Positions 24,028 to 31,772 of a DNA stretch of 39,696 nt are shown in pieces. This DNA comes from an uncultured Collinsella sp. (lineage in GTDB: Bacteria; Actinomycetota; Coriobacteriia; Coriobacteriales; Coriobacteriaceae). Each line of letters starts with the position of its first letter. Within the stretch, counting starts at the first letter, position 1. The stretch covers positions 1 through 39,696 of the forward strand of contig CABSNM010000018.1 of assembly GCA_902479065.1 (NCBI GenBank), in the 5' to 3' direction. The notes under the pieces are model-generated. The model was given only the letters and a program-made list of their open reading frames with translations. It was not told where the DNA came from and searched no databases. Position numbers and translations under genes: made by a program.

Positions 24028-25071
24028 CTAAAATCCGTAGCGGCGCGCAAATTCGTGGGCAAGCTGCGACACGTCTTCGCAGGCATTGGCCCAGGGGGCA
24101 AAGTCGGGAGTGTCCGAGATAATGCCGTCCGCTTCCCAAACGGCCTGGTGCGAAAGATCCCAGGGATCGCGTGGCTCGGGCCGGCAGGGAAGGTACGGTG
24201 TCTGGTACATGGGATTCAGCAAGAAGAACGCGCCGCCCTCGCAGCGGTTAGCGAACTCACGCAGCGCACGCGCCGCCGGACGCATTTTGTTCGTTTTGAA
24301 CAATAGGATTGTGCGGGCGAGCAGGTACCAGGGGGAGTTCTCGAGTGCATCGGCTCCCACCTGTTCCTCGAGCTGGTGAGCCAGGGCAAAAAAGCCGTCC
24401 TGGTCTTCCAAGCGAGCGAGGGCGAGCAACACGGTGCCGGCAGCTCGGGTGGGATAGCCTTCTGCTTTAAGGACGCGGCGGGCGTAGTTGGCAGCAGCGC
24501 GGTAGCGGGCGCTCGCCATGCACAGCTGCGAGATGGCCTCGAGCGTGTGGAGCCACCCGATAAGTGCCGGCTCGCTCACGGTGAGATCTGCCGCCGTCAC
24601 GCCGTCCGTCAAAACTTTGTTGGCCCAGTAATGTGGGGCCTCCATATCGAACCCGGGCACGCTTTGCTGCAGGTAATCGGCCGTGGTCGCTTCGAGCTTC
24701 ATCAGGTCGCCCAGGCAGGCGTCAACGGGCGTGTCGGCCAGGATGATGGCGAGCAGCTGCGCGTCGACGGCAAGTGCATCGACGCGGACAATCTTGAGCA
24801 ACTCGTCGCGCATGTCGTCGAACAGGCGATTGCGCGTCTGCTCGAACTCCTCGTCACTGCCCATGTCCTCGATGCGATGGAGCTCGTCGAGCAGGTGGCG
24901 ATGAGCACCGGCATAGGACAGCAGCGCCTGGGCATGCTCGGACTGCGCATACTTTTGGGGATTCGCACTAATGTCGTTATGGACAAGCTCGCGTGCTGCA
25001 TCGGTGAGCTCGGGGTGCGATGCCAGATAGGTGCGCTCCAAGTAGGCGGGGATGTAGACGCTCGGATCCAT
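24028..25071 (-). CDS. Helical-repeat (TPR-like) protein of unknown function
   Basis: I do not recognise a named family. The 347-residue protein is predicted almost entirely alpha-helical, acidic in its first half and with short A/L/Y-rich helices around 190-290 that resemble tetratricopeptide repeats (for example ASARYRAAANYARRVLKAEGY and the following helix). There is no signal peptide, membrane segment or catalytic motif. The last 60 residues are rich in Pro, Trp and aromatic residues. Its ATG overlaps the stop of the upstream gene by one base (TAATG), so the two are translationally coupled and probably act together. murT-gatD follows after 45 nt. A scaffold role in cell-wall assembly is only a guess from context. 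Confidence 0.75.
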   Translation of the reverse strand: MDPSVYIPAYLERTYLASHPELTDAARELVHNDISANPQKYAQSEHAQALLSYAGAHRHLLDELHRIEDMGSDEEFEQTRNRLFDDMRDELLKIVRVDALAVDAQLLAIILADTPVDACLGDLMKLEATTADYLQQSVPGFDMEAPHYWANKVLTDGVTAADLTVSEPALIGWLHTLEAISQLCMASARYRAAANYARRVLKAEGYPTRAAGTVLLALARLEDQDGFFALAHQLEEQVGADALENSPWYLLARTILLFKTNKMRPAARALREFANRCEGGAFFLLNPMYQTPYLPCRPEPRDPWDLSHQAVWEADGIISDTPDFAPWANACEDVSQLAHEFARRYGF

Positions 25072-26147
25072 TAGAGGTCCCCTCCCTTAAATGGGAGCCC
25101 CTGCTCGGCTGCGCGCAGGATGCGCTCGTCGATCTGGGAACGCACGATGTCGTTGGTGGCGACCCAGGCGGCAAAGCTGGCGTTGTCGGGAGCGCCCAGG
25201 CCCTCCTGCAGTACCGGCGTCGCTTCGGACAGTGCAAGGACGAGCTCGTCGGTGGAGCCTGCACCCACGTTGACGCGGGCATAGACGCCATCGGGAAACT
25301 CGGTTTGGAAGTAGAGCGCCTCGGCTGCGTGCGGGCACGAGCGTGCAAGGATGCGCAAGTAGTGCTCGGCGCCCTCGTAGTCCAGCTCGCGCCAGGCAGC
25401 GCTCATCAGCGCGATGAGCGTCCACGGGTCCAAGTCGCGCTCCGCGTCCTTGGGACGACGGCGCAGTGGCGTGTTGGCGAGATAGGGTACGGAGTGGGCA
25501 GAGCGAAAACGCTTGAGCTCCTCGGCAGGGTATTCGAGCTTTGCCATGGCAAGCATCGCGGTATGGCGGACGCCAGCGGGGTCGTTGGGCGCAAAGTCCA
25601 GGCTGCGATTCGCGGCATCCAGCGACATGCGGTAGCGGCCGCTAATGAGCGCGCGCGATGCCAAGGCGGCAAGCCAGCGCAGGTAGGGACGGCGGGTCAG
25701 GTCGCCTGCGGCCTCACGCTCGTAGGGGTCCTGTGCCGAGGCAATCTTGAGCGCCAGGTCGTGCTCCACCTCGTCGCACTTGGACACCAGATACTGTACG
25801 TATTCCTCGTTGGATTCGGCGGTGAGCGCCGTCAGCATGCGCTGGGCATCCCAGTTGGCCGGATCGAGCGCGGCTGCCTCGCGGAGCATGTTCTCGGCGG
25901 CTGCCTCTTCCTGCTCGGCTTGGGCATCGTCGGGGATAAAGGGAATGCGGTAGTCGACGGCCTCGACCACCTTGGCGATCAGATGCCCAGCTCGGTCGCG
26001 GTCGTGCACGATGAGCGGTGCGGGGTTGCGGGTGAATTGCTCCATCAGACGCTCTACGGCGGGGCCGTCGGTGAGTGGAATATTGTTGCGGCGCAAGGCC
26101 TCAAGAACGAGGCGATGGCAATCCTCTTGAATGGGATCGAATGCCAT
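25071..26147 (-). CDS. Tetratricopeptide-type protein of unknown function
   Basis: A 358-residue, helix-rich protein with TPR-like stretches: AENMLREAAALDPANWDAQRML (about 85-106), GRYRMSLDAANRSLDFAPNDP (about 180-200) and WRELDYEGAEHYLRILARSCPHAAEAL (about 255-282) have the W/A/Y/P spacing of such repeats. No enzymatic motif, signal peptide or membrane segment is seen. I chose ATG 26147, with GGAGG 4 nt upstream; 10 further codons are open upstream without a ribosome site. It is the first gene of the operon ending in murT-gatD and overlaps the next gene by one base. The two TPR proteins share length and composition and may be distant paralogs. Confidence 0.8.
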   Translation of the reverse strand: MAFDPIQEDCHRLVLEALRRNNIPLTDGPAVERLMEQFTRNPAPLIVHDRDRAGHLIAKVVEAVDYRIPFIPDDAQAEQEEAAAENMLREAAALDPANWDAQRMLTALTAESNEEYVQYLVSKCDEVEHDLALKIASAQDPYEREAAGDLTRRPYLRWLAALASRALISGRYRMSLDAANRSLDFAPNDPAGVRHTAMLAMAKLEYPAEELKRFRSAHSVPYLANTPLRRRPKDAERDLDPWTLIALMSAAWRELDYEGAEHYLRILARSCPHAAEALYFQTEFPDGVYARVNVGAGSTDELVLALSEATPVLQEGLGAPDNASFAAWVATNDIVRSQIDERILRAAEQGLPFKGGDL

Positions 26148-26647
26148 GGGGCCTCCTTTGCTGCGGTTAGGGTTCAAATATCTCTATATAAGGTTCTAGT
26201 TTACCCGCATGTGGCACACCGGGGGTGCCGCACTTGGACTTGCACCTTTGCACCACGAAGACGGATGTCGCACAAATGTCGGCACCTCGGTTGCGCGGGT
26301 GGTATCACAGTGCCGTAAACGGTCGATTTTTGGCGGCGAACGGGGCACATTTTGGAGGGGCACAGTCCTGCCCGGGATATGTGGTCAACCCTGATAAAAC
26401 GTTTGCCCAGCTTGGGAGTATGAATGCCCCACAAGGGTCTTTAGGGATAGAAAAAACGTTTCATCATTATCGGCTTTAGGTGAATAACTGACCAACCAGA
26501 ACGGTAAAATAGTGTTTGTCTGAGCGTTGAGGCGTTTAGACATCGCGCATTGTCATCGCCGGCAACGCGCAAACCGGTCCTAACGGAGCCAATTGGGTGC
26601 TCCGTTATATACGCAAGTCTAAGAGGGGCTTGTTTAGGAGGCACAGT
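26148..26647. other. 500-bp intergenic region between the TPR operon and the iron alcohol dehydrogenase
   Basis: No gene with a ribosome site is visible. The left part must carry the minus-strand promoter of the TPR/murT-gatD operon: TATATAGAGATAT at about 26179-26191 on minus is AT-rich and promoter-like. The middle contains GCCGTAAACGGTCGATT (26312-26328), whose complement recurs at the sugar PTS promoter at 33782-33795. The right part leads to the dehydrogenase gene, with AT-rich DNA at 26450-26515 and a hairpin at 26581-26607. Confidence 0.5.
26581..26607 (+). promoter_or_regulatory. Leader hairpin before the iron alcohol dehydrogenase gene
   Basis: TAACGGAGC (26581-26589) and GCTCCGTTA (26599-26607) are perfect 9-bp inverted repeats with a 9-nt loop, 41 bp before the ATG. 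No T-run follows. It is either an operator or a 5'-leader RNA hairpin. Confidence 0.45.
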
Positions 26648-27871
26648 ATGGGACGTTTTACCAATCCTCGCGATCTGTACTTTGGTGAGGGCGCTCGCCA
26701 CGAGGTGAAGAACCTCAAGGGCAAGAAGGCCATCATCGTTTCTGGCGGCAGCTCTATGCGCCGCGGCGGGTTCCTGCAGGACGTTGAGGCCGACCTTAAG
26801 GAAGGCGGTTTCGAGGTCAAGCTGTTCGAGGGCGTCGAGTCCGACCCGTCCATCGAGACGGTCATGAAGGGCGCCGAGGCCATGCGCGAGTTCGAGCCCG
26901 ACTGGATTGTCGCCATCGGCGGCGGCTCGCCCATCGATGCCGCTAAGGCCATGTGGGTCTTCTACGAGTATCCCGAGGAGTCCTTCGATAACATCATCCA
27001 GCCGTTCAGCTTCCCCGAGCTGCGTCAGAAGGCTCACTTCTGCGCCATCTCCTCTACCTCCGGCACCGCTACCGAGGTCACTGCCTTCTCCGTCATCACC
27101 GACTACGCCAAGGGCATCAAGTACCCGCTGGCCGACTTCAACATCACTCCTGATGTCGCCATCGTCGACCCCGAGCTCACCTACACCATGCCCGCCAAGC
27201 TGTGCGCTCATACCGGCATGGACGCTCTGACCCACTGCATGGAGGCCTACGTTTCCACCTGCGCCTCTATGTTCACCGACGCCAACGCTCTGCACGGCAT
27301 CCGCGAGATCGTCGAGTGGCTGCCCAAGTCCTATGCTGGCGACCATGAGGCCCGTCAGCACATGCACGAGGCTCAGTGCATCGCCGGTATCGCCTTCTCC
27401 TCGGGTCTGCTCGGCATCGTTCACTCCATGGCTCACAAGACCGGTGCTGCCTTCGAGAACGGCCACATCATCCACGGTGCTGCTAACGCCATGTACCTGG
27501 GCAAGGTCATCCAGTGGAACTCCAAGGATCCCCGTGCTGCCGAGCGTTACGCTTACGTGGCCAAGGAGATCCTGCACCTTCCCGGCGAGACCAACGAGGA
27601 GCTCATCGCTGCACTCGTCCAGAAGATTCGCGACCTCAACGACCAGCTCAACATTCCGCAGTCCATCAAGGATTACGCGAATGGTGGCGTGAAGGTCGAC
27701 GCCGAGAACCCGCAGATGGTTTCCGAGGAGGAGTTCCTCGCCAAGCTGCCCGAGATCGCCGCGAACGCCGAGCAGGACGCCTGCACGCCCGAGAACCCGC
27801 GTGAGACCAAGGCTGCCGACTTCGAGAAGATCCTCAAGGCCTGCTACTACGACACCGACATCGATTTCTAA
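26648..27871 (+). CDS. Iron-containing alcohol dehydrogenase
   Basis: NAD(P)H-dependent group III alcohol dehydrogenase, probably reducing an aldehyde or ketone in fermentation. The 407-residue protein has the nucleotide loop IGGGSPIDAAK (90-100), SSTSGTATEVT (133-143), and metal ligands Asp190 and His194 (HTGMDALTH), His261 (HSMAHKTG) and His274 (HGAANA), matching D196, H200, H263 and H277 of E. coli FucO. AGGAGG at 26636-26641 lies 6 nt before ATG 26648; an upstream extension is non-homologous. It is monocistronic in appearance, with a terminator directly downstream. The acidic C-terminal tail (about 350-407) is longer than in FucO. The substrate (butanol, ethanol or lactaldehyde type) cannot be decided. 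Confidence 0.93.
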   Translation: MGRFTNPRDLYFGEGARHEVKNLKGKKAIIVSGGSSMRRGGFLQDVEADLKEGGFEVKLFEGVESDPSIETVMKGAEAMREFEPDWIVAIGGGSPIDAAKAMWVFYEYPEESFDNIIQPFSFPELRQKAHFCAISSTSGTATEVTAFSVITDYAKGIKYPLADFNITPDVAIVDPELTYTMPAKLCAHTGMDALTHCMEAYVSTCASMFTDANALHGIREIVEWLPKSYAGDHEARQHMHEAQCIAGIAFSSGLLGIVHSMAHKTGAAFENGHIIHGAANAMYLGKVIQWNSKDPRAAERYAYVAKEILHLPGETNEELIAALVQKIRDLNDQLNIPQSIKDYANGGVKVDAENPQMVSEEEFLAKLPEIAANAEQDACTPENPRETKAADFEKILKACYYDTDIDF

Positions 27872-27891
27872 TCGACTCTTGTTATCGTAAC

Positions 27892-27935
27892 AAGGGGCTC
27901 CGCACGTATCTGTACGGAGCCCCTTTCTTTTTTCT
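27892..27935 (+). terminator. Terminator after the iron alcohol dehydrogenase, 20 nt before gldA
   Basis: AAGGGGCTCCG (27892-27902) pairs with CGGAGCCCCTT (27915-27925) over 11 bp, followed by a T-rich run to 27938. The next gene starts at 27955, so little room remains for a separate promoter. Confidence 0.9.
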
Positions 27936-27954
27936 TTTAGAGAATGGGATAGTT

Positions 27955-29055
27955 ATGGCTGCAATTTTCAATAGCCCCAGCAAGTACATCCAGGGTCCGG
28001 ACGAGCTCGCCAAGCTCGGCTCTTACGTTGAGCCGCTCGGCGCTAAGGCCCTCGTCATCGTGACGCCTTCGGGCAAGAAACGCGTCGGTGCCAAGATCGA
28101 GGGCGGCTTTGCCGAGGCCAAGGCCGAGCTGCTGTTTGAGGACTTTAACGGCGAGTGCTCCAAGGGCGAGGTCGATCGTCTGGTTGCGCTCGCTCGCGAC
28201 AACGGCTGCGACATCATCGTCGGCGTCGGTGGCGGCAAGATCCTCGATACCGCTAAGGCTGTCGCCTACTACTTGGGGTCTCCGGTTATCATTTGCCCCA
28301 CCATCGCCTCGACCGATGCACCGTGCTCGGCACTTTCGGTGCTCTACACCGACGATGGTCAGTTCGATAAATATCTCTTCCTTAAGGCAAACCCCAACAT
28401 TGTCCTGATGGATACGACGGTTATCGCGGCGAGCCCAGTGCGCCTGACGGTTTCCGGTATGGGCGATGCGCTCGCAACCTACTTTGAGGCCCAGGCGACG
28501 CATGATGCCGACGGTGGCACTTGCGCCGGCGGCAAGGGCGGAATGGCCGGCCTGGCGCTCGCCAAGCTCTGCTACGAGACGCTTATGGCCGATGGCGTCA
28601 AGGCCAAGGTCGCGCTGGAGAAGGGTGCGCTGACGCCTGCTGTCGAGCATATCATCGAGGCCAATACGCTGCTTTCGGGCATTGGCTTTGAGAGCTCGGG
28701 CCTTGCTGCTGCTCATGCCATCCACAATGGCCTGACGATGCTGCCCGAGTGCCACGGCATGTATCACGGCGAGAAGGTCGCCTTTGGCACCATCGTCCAG
28801 CTGGTACTCGAGGATGCCCCGACTGAGAAGCTCGAGGAAGTCTTGGGCTTCTGCATTGAGCTGGGCCTGCCGGTCACGATGAAGGAACTTGGCGTTGCTG
28901 AGCTTACGCGCGAGCAGGCCATGATTGTTGCCGAGGCCGCGTGCGCGCCTGAGGACACCATGTGCAACATGCCGTTTGAGGTGACGCCTGAGATGGTCGC
29001 CAACGCCATCCTGGGTGCCGACGCACTGGGTCACTACTACCTTATGGATGAGTAA
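27955..29055 (+). CDS. gldA: Glycerol dehydrogenase
   Basis: NAD-dependent oxidation of glycerol to dihydroxyacetone, or the reverse, by a zinc enzyme of the GldA family. The 366-residue protein has the NAD loop GVGGGKILDTAK (90-101), the substrate region CPTIASTDAPCS (114-125), and zinc ligands Asp171, His254 and His271, at the same numbers as E. coli GldA (D171, H254, H271). No strong Shine-Dalgarno precedes ATG 27955, and a terminator ends 20 nt upstream, so expression may rely on read-through. A paralog follows at 29169. No dihydroxyacetone kinase is in the window. Confidence 0.92.
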   Translation: MAAIFNSPSKYIQGPDELAKLGSYVEPLGAKALVIVTPSGKKRVGAKIEGGFAEAKAELLFEDFNGECSKGEVDRLVALARDNGCDIIVGVGGGKILDTAKAVAYYLGSPVIICPTIASTDAPCSALSVLYTDDGQFDKYLFLKANPNIVLMDTTVIAASPVRLTVSGMGDALATYFEAQATHDADGGTCAGGKGGMAGLALAKLCYETLMADGVKAKVALEKGALTPAVEHIIEANTLLSGIGFESSGLAAAHAIHNGLTMLPECHGMYHGEKVAFGTIVQLVLEDAPTEKLEEVLGFCIELGLPVTMKELGVAELTREQAMIVAEAACAPEDTMCNMPFEVTPEMVANAILGADALGHYYLMDE

Positions 29056-29067
29056 ACTAAGGTGAGG

Positions 29068-29104
29068 AAGGGGCAAAGCCGACAGATGGCTTTGCCCCTT
29101 TTTG
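29068..29104 (+). terminator. Rho-independent terminator of gldA
   Basis: AAGGGGCAAAGCC (29068-29080) and GGCTTTGCCCCTT (29088-29100) pair perfectly around a GACAGAT loop, followed by TTT. Confidence 0.92.
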
Positions 29105-29107
29105 CTA

Positions 29108-29138
29108 TGGTGCAAAGGGGTCAGGTTACTTTGCACCA
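29108..29138. repeat. REP-like hairpin
   Basis: TGGTGCAAAG (29108-29117) and CTTTGCACCA (29129-29138) are perfect 10-bp inverted repeats with the loop GGGTCAGGTTA. The GGGGTCAGGTTAC core resembles the GGGACAGG(T/C)AC cores at 21780-21789 (complement) and 31668-31677. It sits between gldA and its paralog, immediately after the terminator. Confidence 0.65.
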
Positions 29139-29168
29139 ATTGTTGTTGATGAAAGGGCGGATTCTCGT

Positions 29169-30236
29169 ATGGCGCTTCCCATGGTTTATGGTGGTCCCGG
29201 CCGGTATGTTCAGGGGCCGGGCGAACTTTCGCGTCAGGGCAGGTATTTGTCATGGTTGGGCTGCGCTGCCTATGTCTTGTTTGACCAGGGCACCGAGGAT
29301 CGGCTGTGCAAGCAGATCGTCGATGGATTTCTGGACGAAGACCTAAGTGAGCCGTTCTTTAAGATTTATGACGGTCCGTGTACGGAAAACGCCGTTGTCG
29401 AAATGGCTAAGGAAGCCCAGGCTGAGTATTGCGACATGGTGGTGGGTATTGGCGGCGGCAAGATGCTCGATATCGCCAAGGCCGTTGCGTTTTATGCCGA
29501 GTTGCTGTTGTGCGTATGCCCCACGGCGGCTTCGATGGACGGTCCGTGCAGCGCGATTTCGGTGCTGTATCACGAGGATGGGTCGTTCGACCACTATCTG
29601 ATGCTCGAGAAGAATCCAGATCTGGTCGTGGTCGATACCAACGTGGTCGCGGCGGCCCCGCTGCGTATGACGGTCGCTGGCATGGGCGACGCACTGGCAA
29701 CGTACTTCGAAGCGCGTTCGTGCGCCGCGGCGCACGGCACCAACGAACACGGTGGTGCGCCGGGGCACTTGGCTCTGGTCGCGGCTCGCGCCTGCTACGA
29801 CACGCTCATGGAGTGCGGTGTCGCTGCCAAGCGCGATCTCAAAAAGGGCCGTACATCGCCGGCAGTTGAGCGCCTGATCGAGTGCAATATTCTGCTCTCG
29901 GGCATCGGCTTTGAGAGCGGTGGCTTGGCGTTGGCGCATGCCATCGCCAACGGGTTGACGATTCTGCCCGAGTGCAGGGCCATGCATGGCGAGGCTGTGG
30001 CATTTGGCCTGGTGGTGCAGCTGCGCCTGGAGCGTGCGCCCGAGCTTGATCAGGTGCTCGAGTTTTGCCAGCGCGTCGGTCTGCCGACCACGCTCGAGGA
30101 GCTGGGCCTTGGCGAGATTTCCGATGCCGATCTGCAGGGTGTTGCAAATGCGGTCTTTAGAAACGAGCGCAACATGGCCAACGAGCAGACCAAGGTGACC
30201 AAACAGAAGCTCGTGCAGCTCATGTGCGAGGCATAG
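29169..30236 (+). CDS. Glycerol dehydrogenase-like paralog
   Basis: Second GldA-family protein (355 residues), clearly homologous to its neighbour but diverged. The NAD loop GIGGGKMLDIAK (93-104) and zinc ligands Asp174 (GMGDALATYFEA), His257 (ALAHAIANG) and His273 (AMHGEAVAFG) are intact, so it should be an active metal dehydrogenase. The substrate loop reads ASMDGPCS instead of ASTDAPCS, and the second histidine of the HAIHNG motif is Ala, which suggests another polyol or hydroxyketone substrate. The N-terminus is slightly shorter and more hydrophobic. The AAAGGG before ATG 29169 is about 11 nt away, a weak site. It is separated from gldA by a terminator and a REP-like hairpin. Confidence 0.88.
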   Translation: MALPMVYGGPGRYVQGPGELSRQGRYLSWLGCAAYVLFDQGTEDRLCKQIVDGFLDEDLSEPFFKIYDGPCTENAVVEMAKEAQAEYCDMVVGIGGGKMLDIAKAVAFYAELLLCVCPTAASMDGPCSAISVLYHEDGSFDHYLMLEKNPDLVVVDTNVVAAAPLRMTVAGMGDALATYFEARSCAAAHGTNEHGGAPGHLALVAARACYDTLMECGVAAKRDLKKGRTSPAVERLIECNILLSGIGFESGGLALAHAIANGLTILPECRAMHGEAVAFGLVVQLRLERAPELDQVLEFCQRVGLPTTLEELGLGEISDADLQGVANAVFRNERNMANEQTKVTKQKLVQLMCEA

Positions 30237-30387
30237 CTTGGCGCTTGATTGACCTTGTGCAATCGAGGCGGCGATAGGCCATAGGCTATTTGCCGCAAAG
30301 ATGCGCCGCGTGTAATTTGCCCGAGGCGTGGGCCGATAGCGTATCATTATCTCTTGCTTGTTTGCACTGCTCAGGGAGGGGCCGCGC

Positions 30388-31641
30388 ATGGCGCAGGAAC
30401 ACGATCTGTTTGATGACATTATCGAGATCAGCAAGGGTTTCGACTTTCTTAAAAACCCACTTGGTGGCGTGACCGATGTGCTCGATCCGTCGGCGCCGCA
30501 GTGGAATCCCGCCGACTACAAGGAGCGCCCGCGCGGCAACACCATTCCGTGCCTGACCTGCAAAAACGAAAAGAGCGGCTGCACCGTGTGCATGGACGTG
30601 TGCCCGGTCAACGCCATCGAGGTCGAGGAAGACGCTATCGAGATCCTCGATACCTGCCGCAAATGCGGTCTGTGCGCCGCCGCTTGCCCGACCGAGGCGA
30701 TTATTTCGCCGCGTTTGGCGCCCAAAAACCTCTATGACGAGATTGTTTCTGCTGCCACAAGCCACGAGACCGCCTACGTCACTTGCACGCGCGCCCTTAA
30801 GCGCATGCCGCGCGAAAATGAGGTCGTCGTCGCCTGCGTAGGCGACATTACGGCCGAGACTTGGTTCGCGGTGCTGGCCGACTATCCCAACGTGAGCGTG
30901 TACCTGCCGCTGGGCGTGTGCGATAAATGCCGCAACACCGGTGGCGAGGATATTCTGGGCGAGGCGATTGCGAAGGCCGAGGAGTGGTCTGGCACGGGTA
31001 TGGGCCTGGAAGTCGACCCCAAGAGCCTCAAATGCCATAAACGTCGCGAGTACGAGCGCAAGGAGTACATGGAAAAGATCGCCCGTACCACGGGTCTAAC
31101 CGTGACCAAGCTCAATCCGGCGACGGCCGCACTTGCCTCGGTAACGCAGAAGCTGAAGGCTCATCGTCACCAGATTACCCAGCTGGAGCGCACACTCAAC
31201 ACCATGTGCGGCACCACGACGACCAAGCGTCGCCGTTCGCTCACGCACGGGCGGCAGCTGGTGCTCTCGACGCTGCAAAACCACCCCGAGCTTGCCAAGA
31301 ACATGCAGGTGGCGACACCGGAGTGCGATTTTGACAAGTGCACGTCGTGCGGCGAGTGCGTCAACGCGTGCCCCACATCTGCTTGTGACCTGGTGGGAAG
31401 TGGTCGCTTTGCGTTGGAGTCCACGTATTGCTTGGGCTGCGGTGCCTGCGTCAAGGTGTGCCCCGAGCATGCGCTCAAGTTGGTCGAGCATGACGCGTCC
31501 AATCTGGTCGTCGTCGATCCCGAAGCCGAGGAAAAGGCTGCCCAGAAGGCGAAGGCTCACGAAGAAGCTGTGAAGGTCAAGGCCGAAGCAAAGGCCAAGC
31601 TCGACAAGATGCTCGACCAGGTAGAAAATCTCGCGGACTAG
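30388..31641 (+). CDS. Four-cluster 4Fe-4S ferredoxin-type electron carrier protein
   Basis: Predicted soluble electron-transfer protein of 417 residues. The N-terminal ferredoxin region has CLTCKNEKSGCTVCMDVCP (Cys55, 58, 65, 68, 72) and CRKCGLCAAACP (Cys90, 93, 96, 100). The C-terminal region has CTSCGECVNACP (Cys318-328) and CLGCGACVKVCP (Cys348-358), the classic pattern for two 4Fe-4S clusters. Between them (about 125-310) is a non-ferredoxin part with isolated Cys (Cys133, Cys150, and Cys178/Cys181 in VCDKC) and a helical, basic stretch. The tail (370-417) is a Lys/Glu/Ala coiled-coil-like helix. ATG 30388 follows GGGAGGGG. No membrane segment. It may pass electrons to the neighbouring dehydrogenases, but that is context only. 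Confidence 0.85.
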   Translation: MAQEHDLFDDIIEISKGFDFLKNPLGGVTDVLDPSAPQWNPADYKERPRGNTIPCLTCKNEKSGCTVCMDVCPVNAIEVEEDAIEILDTCRKCGLCAAACPTEAIISPRLAPKNLYDEIVSAATSHETAYVTCTRALKRMPRENEVVVACVGDITAETWFAVLADYPNVSVYLPLGVCDKCRNTGGEDILGEAIAKAEEWSGTGMGLEVDPKSLKCHKRREYERKEYMEKIARTTGLTVTKLNPATAALASVTQKLKAHRHQITQLERTLNTMCGTTTTKRRRSLTHGRQLVLSTLQNHPELAKNMQVATPECDFDKCTSCGECVNACPTSACDLVGSGRFALESTYCLGCGACVKVCPEHALKLVEHDASNLVVVDPEAEEKAAQKAKAHEEAVKVKAEAKAKLDKMLDQVENLAD

Positions 31642-31660
31642 CTGAAAGAGCGTACATGAT

Positions 31661-31691
31661 GGCCGGTGGGACAGGTACTGCCCCGCCGGCC
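31661..31691. repeat. REP-like GC hairpin
   Basis: GGCCGGTGGG (31661-31670) pairs with CCCGCCGGCC (31682-31691) with one G-T pair. The loop contains ACAGGTACTG, so the top reads GGGACAGGTACTGCCCC, like the other REP-like hairpins. On the plus strand it is followed by A, not T, so it is not a terminator of the ferredoxin gene. Confidence 0.65.
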
Positions 31692-31763
31692 AAAAAAGTT
31701 GCGGTGGAATAGTTCCCGTCTTGCCCTTAAGCTGGCCATTCTAGGAACTATTCCACCGCAACT
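31692..31763 (-). terminator. Long-stem terminator of the GntR gene
   Basis: AGTTGCGGTGGAATAGTTCC (31697-31716) and its exact 20-bp complement (31744-31763) enclose a 27-nt loop. On the minus strand the stem is followed by a run of T (complement of 31692-31697), so it would terminate gntR, which ends at 31773. The stem is far longer than normal terminators and may belong to a repeat family. Confidence 0.65.
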
Positions 31764-31772
31764 AATAGATGG

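Noticed and set aside
27937..29253. Minus-strand frames opposite the two glycerol dehydrogenase genes
   Set aside because: Shadows; gldA metal ligands and NAD loop are read from the plus strand.
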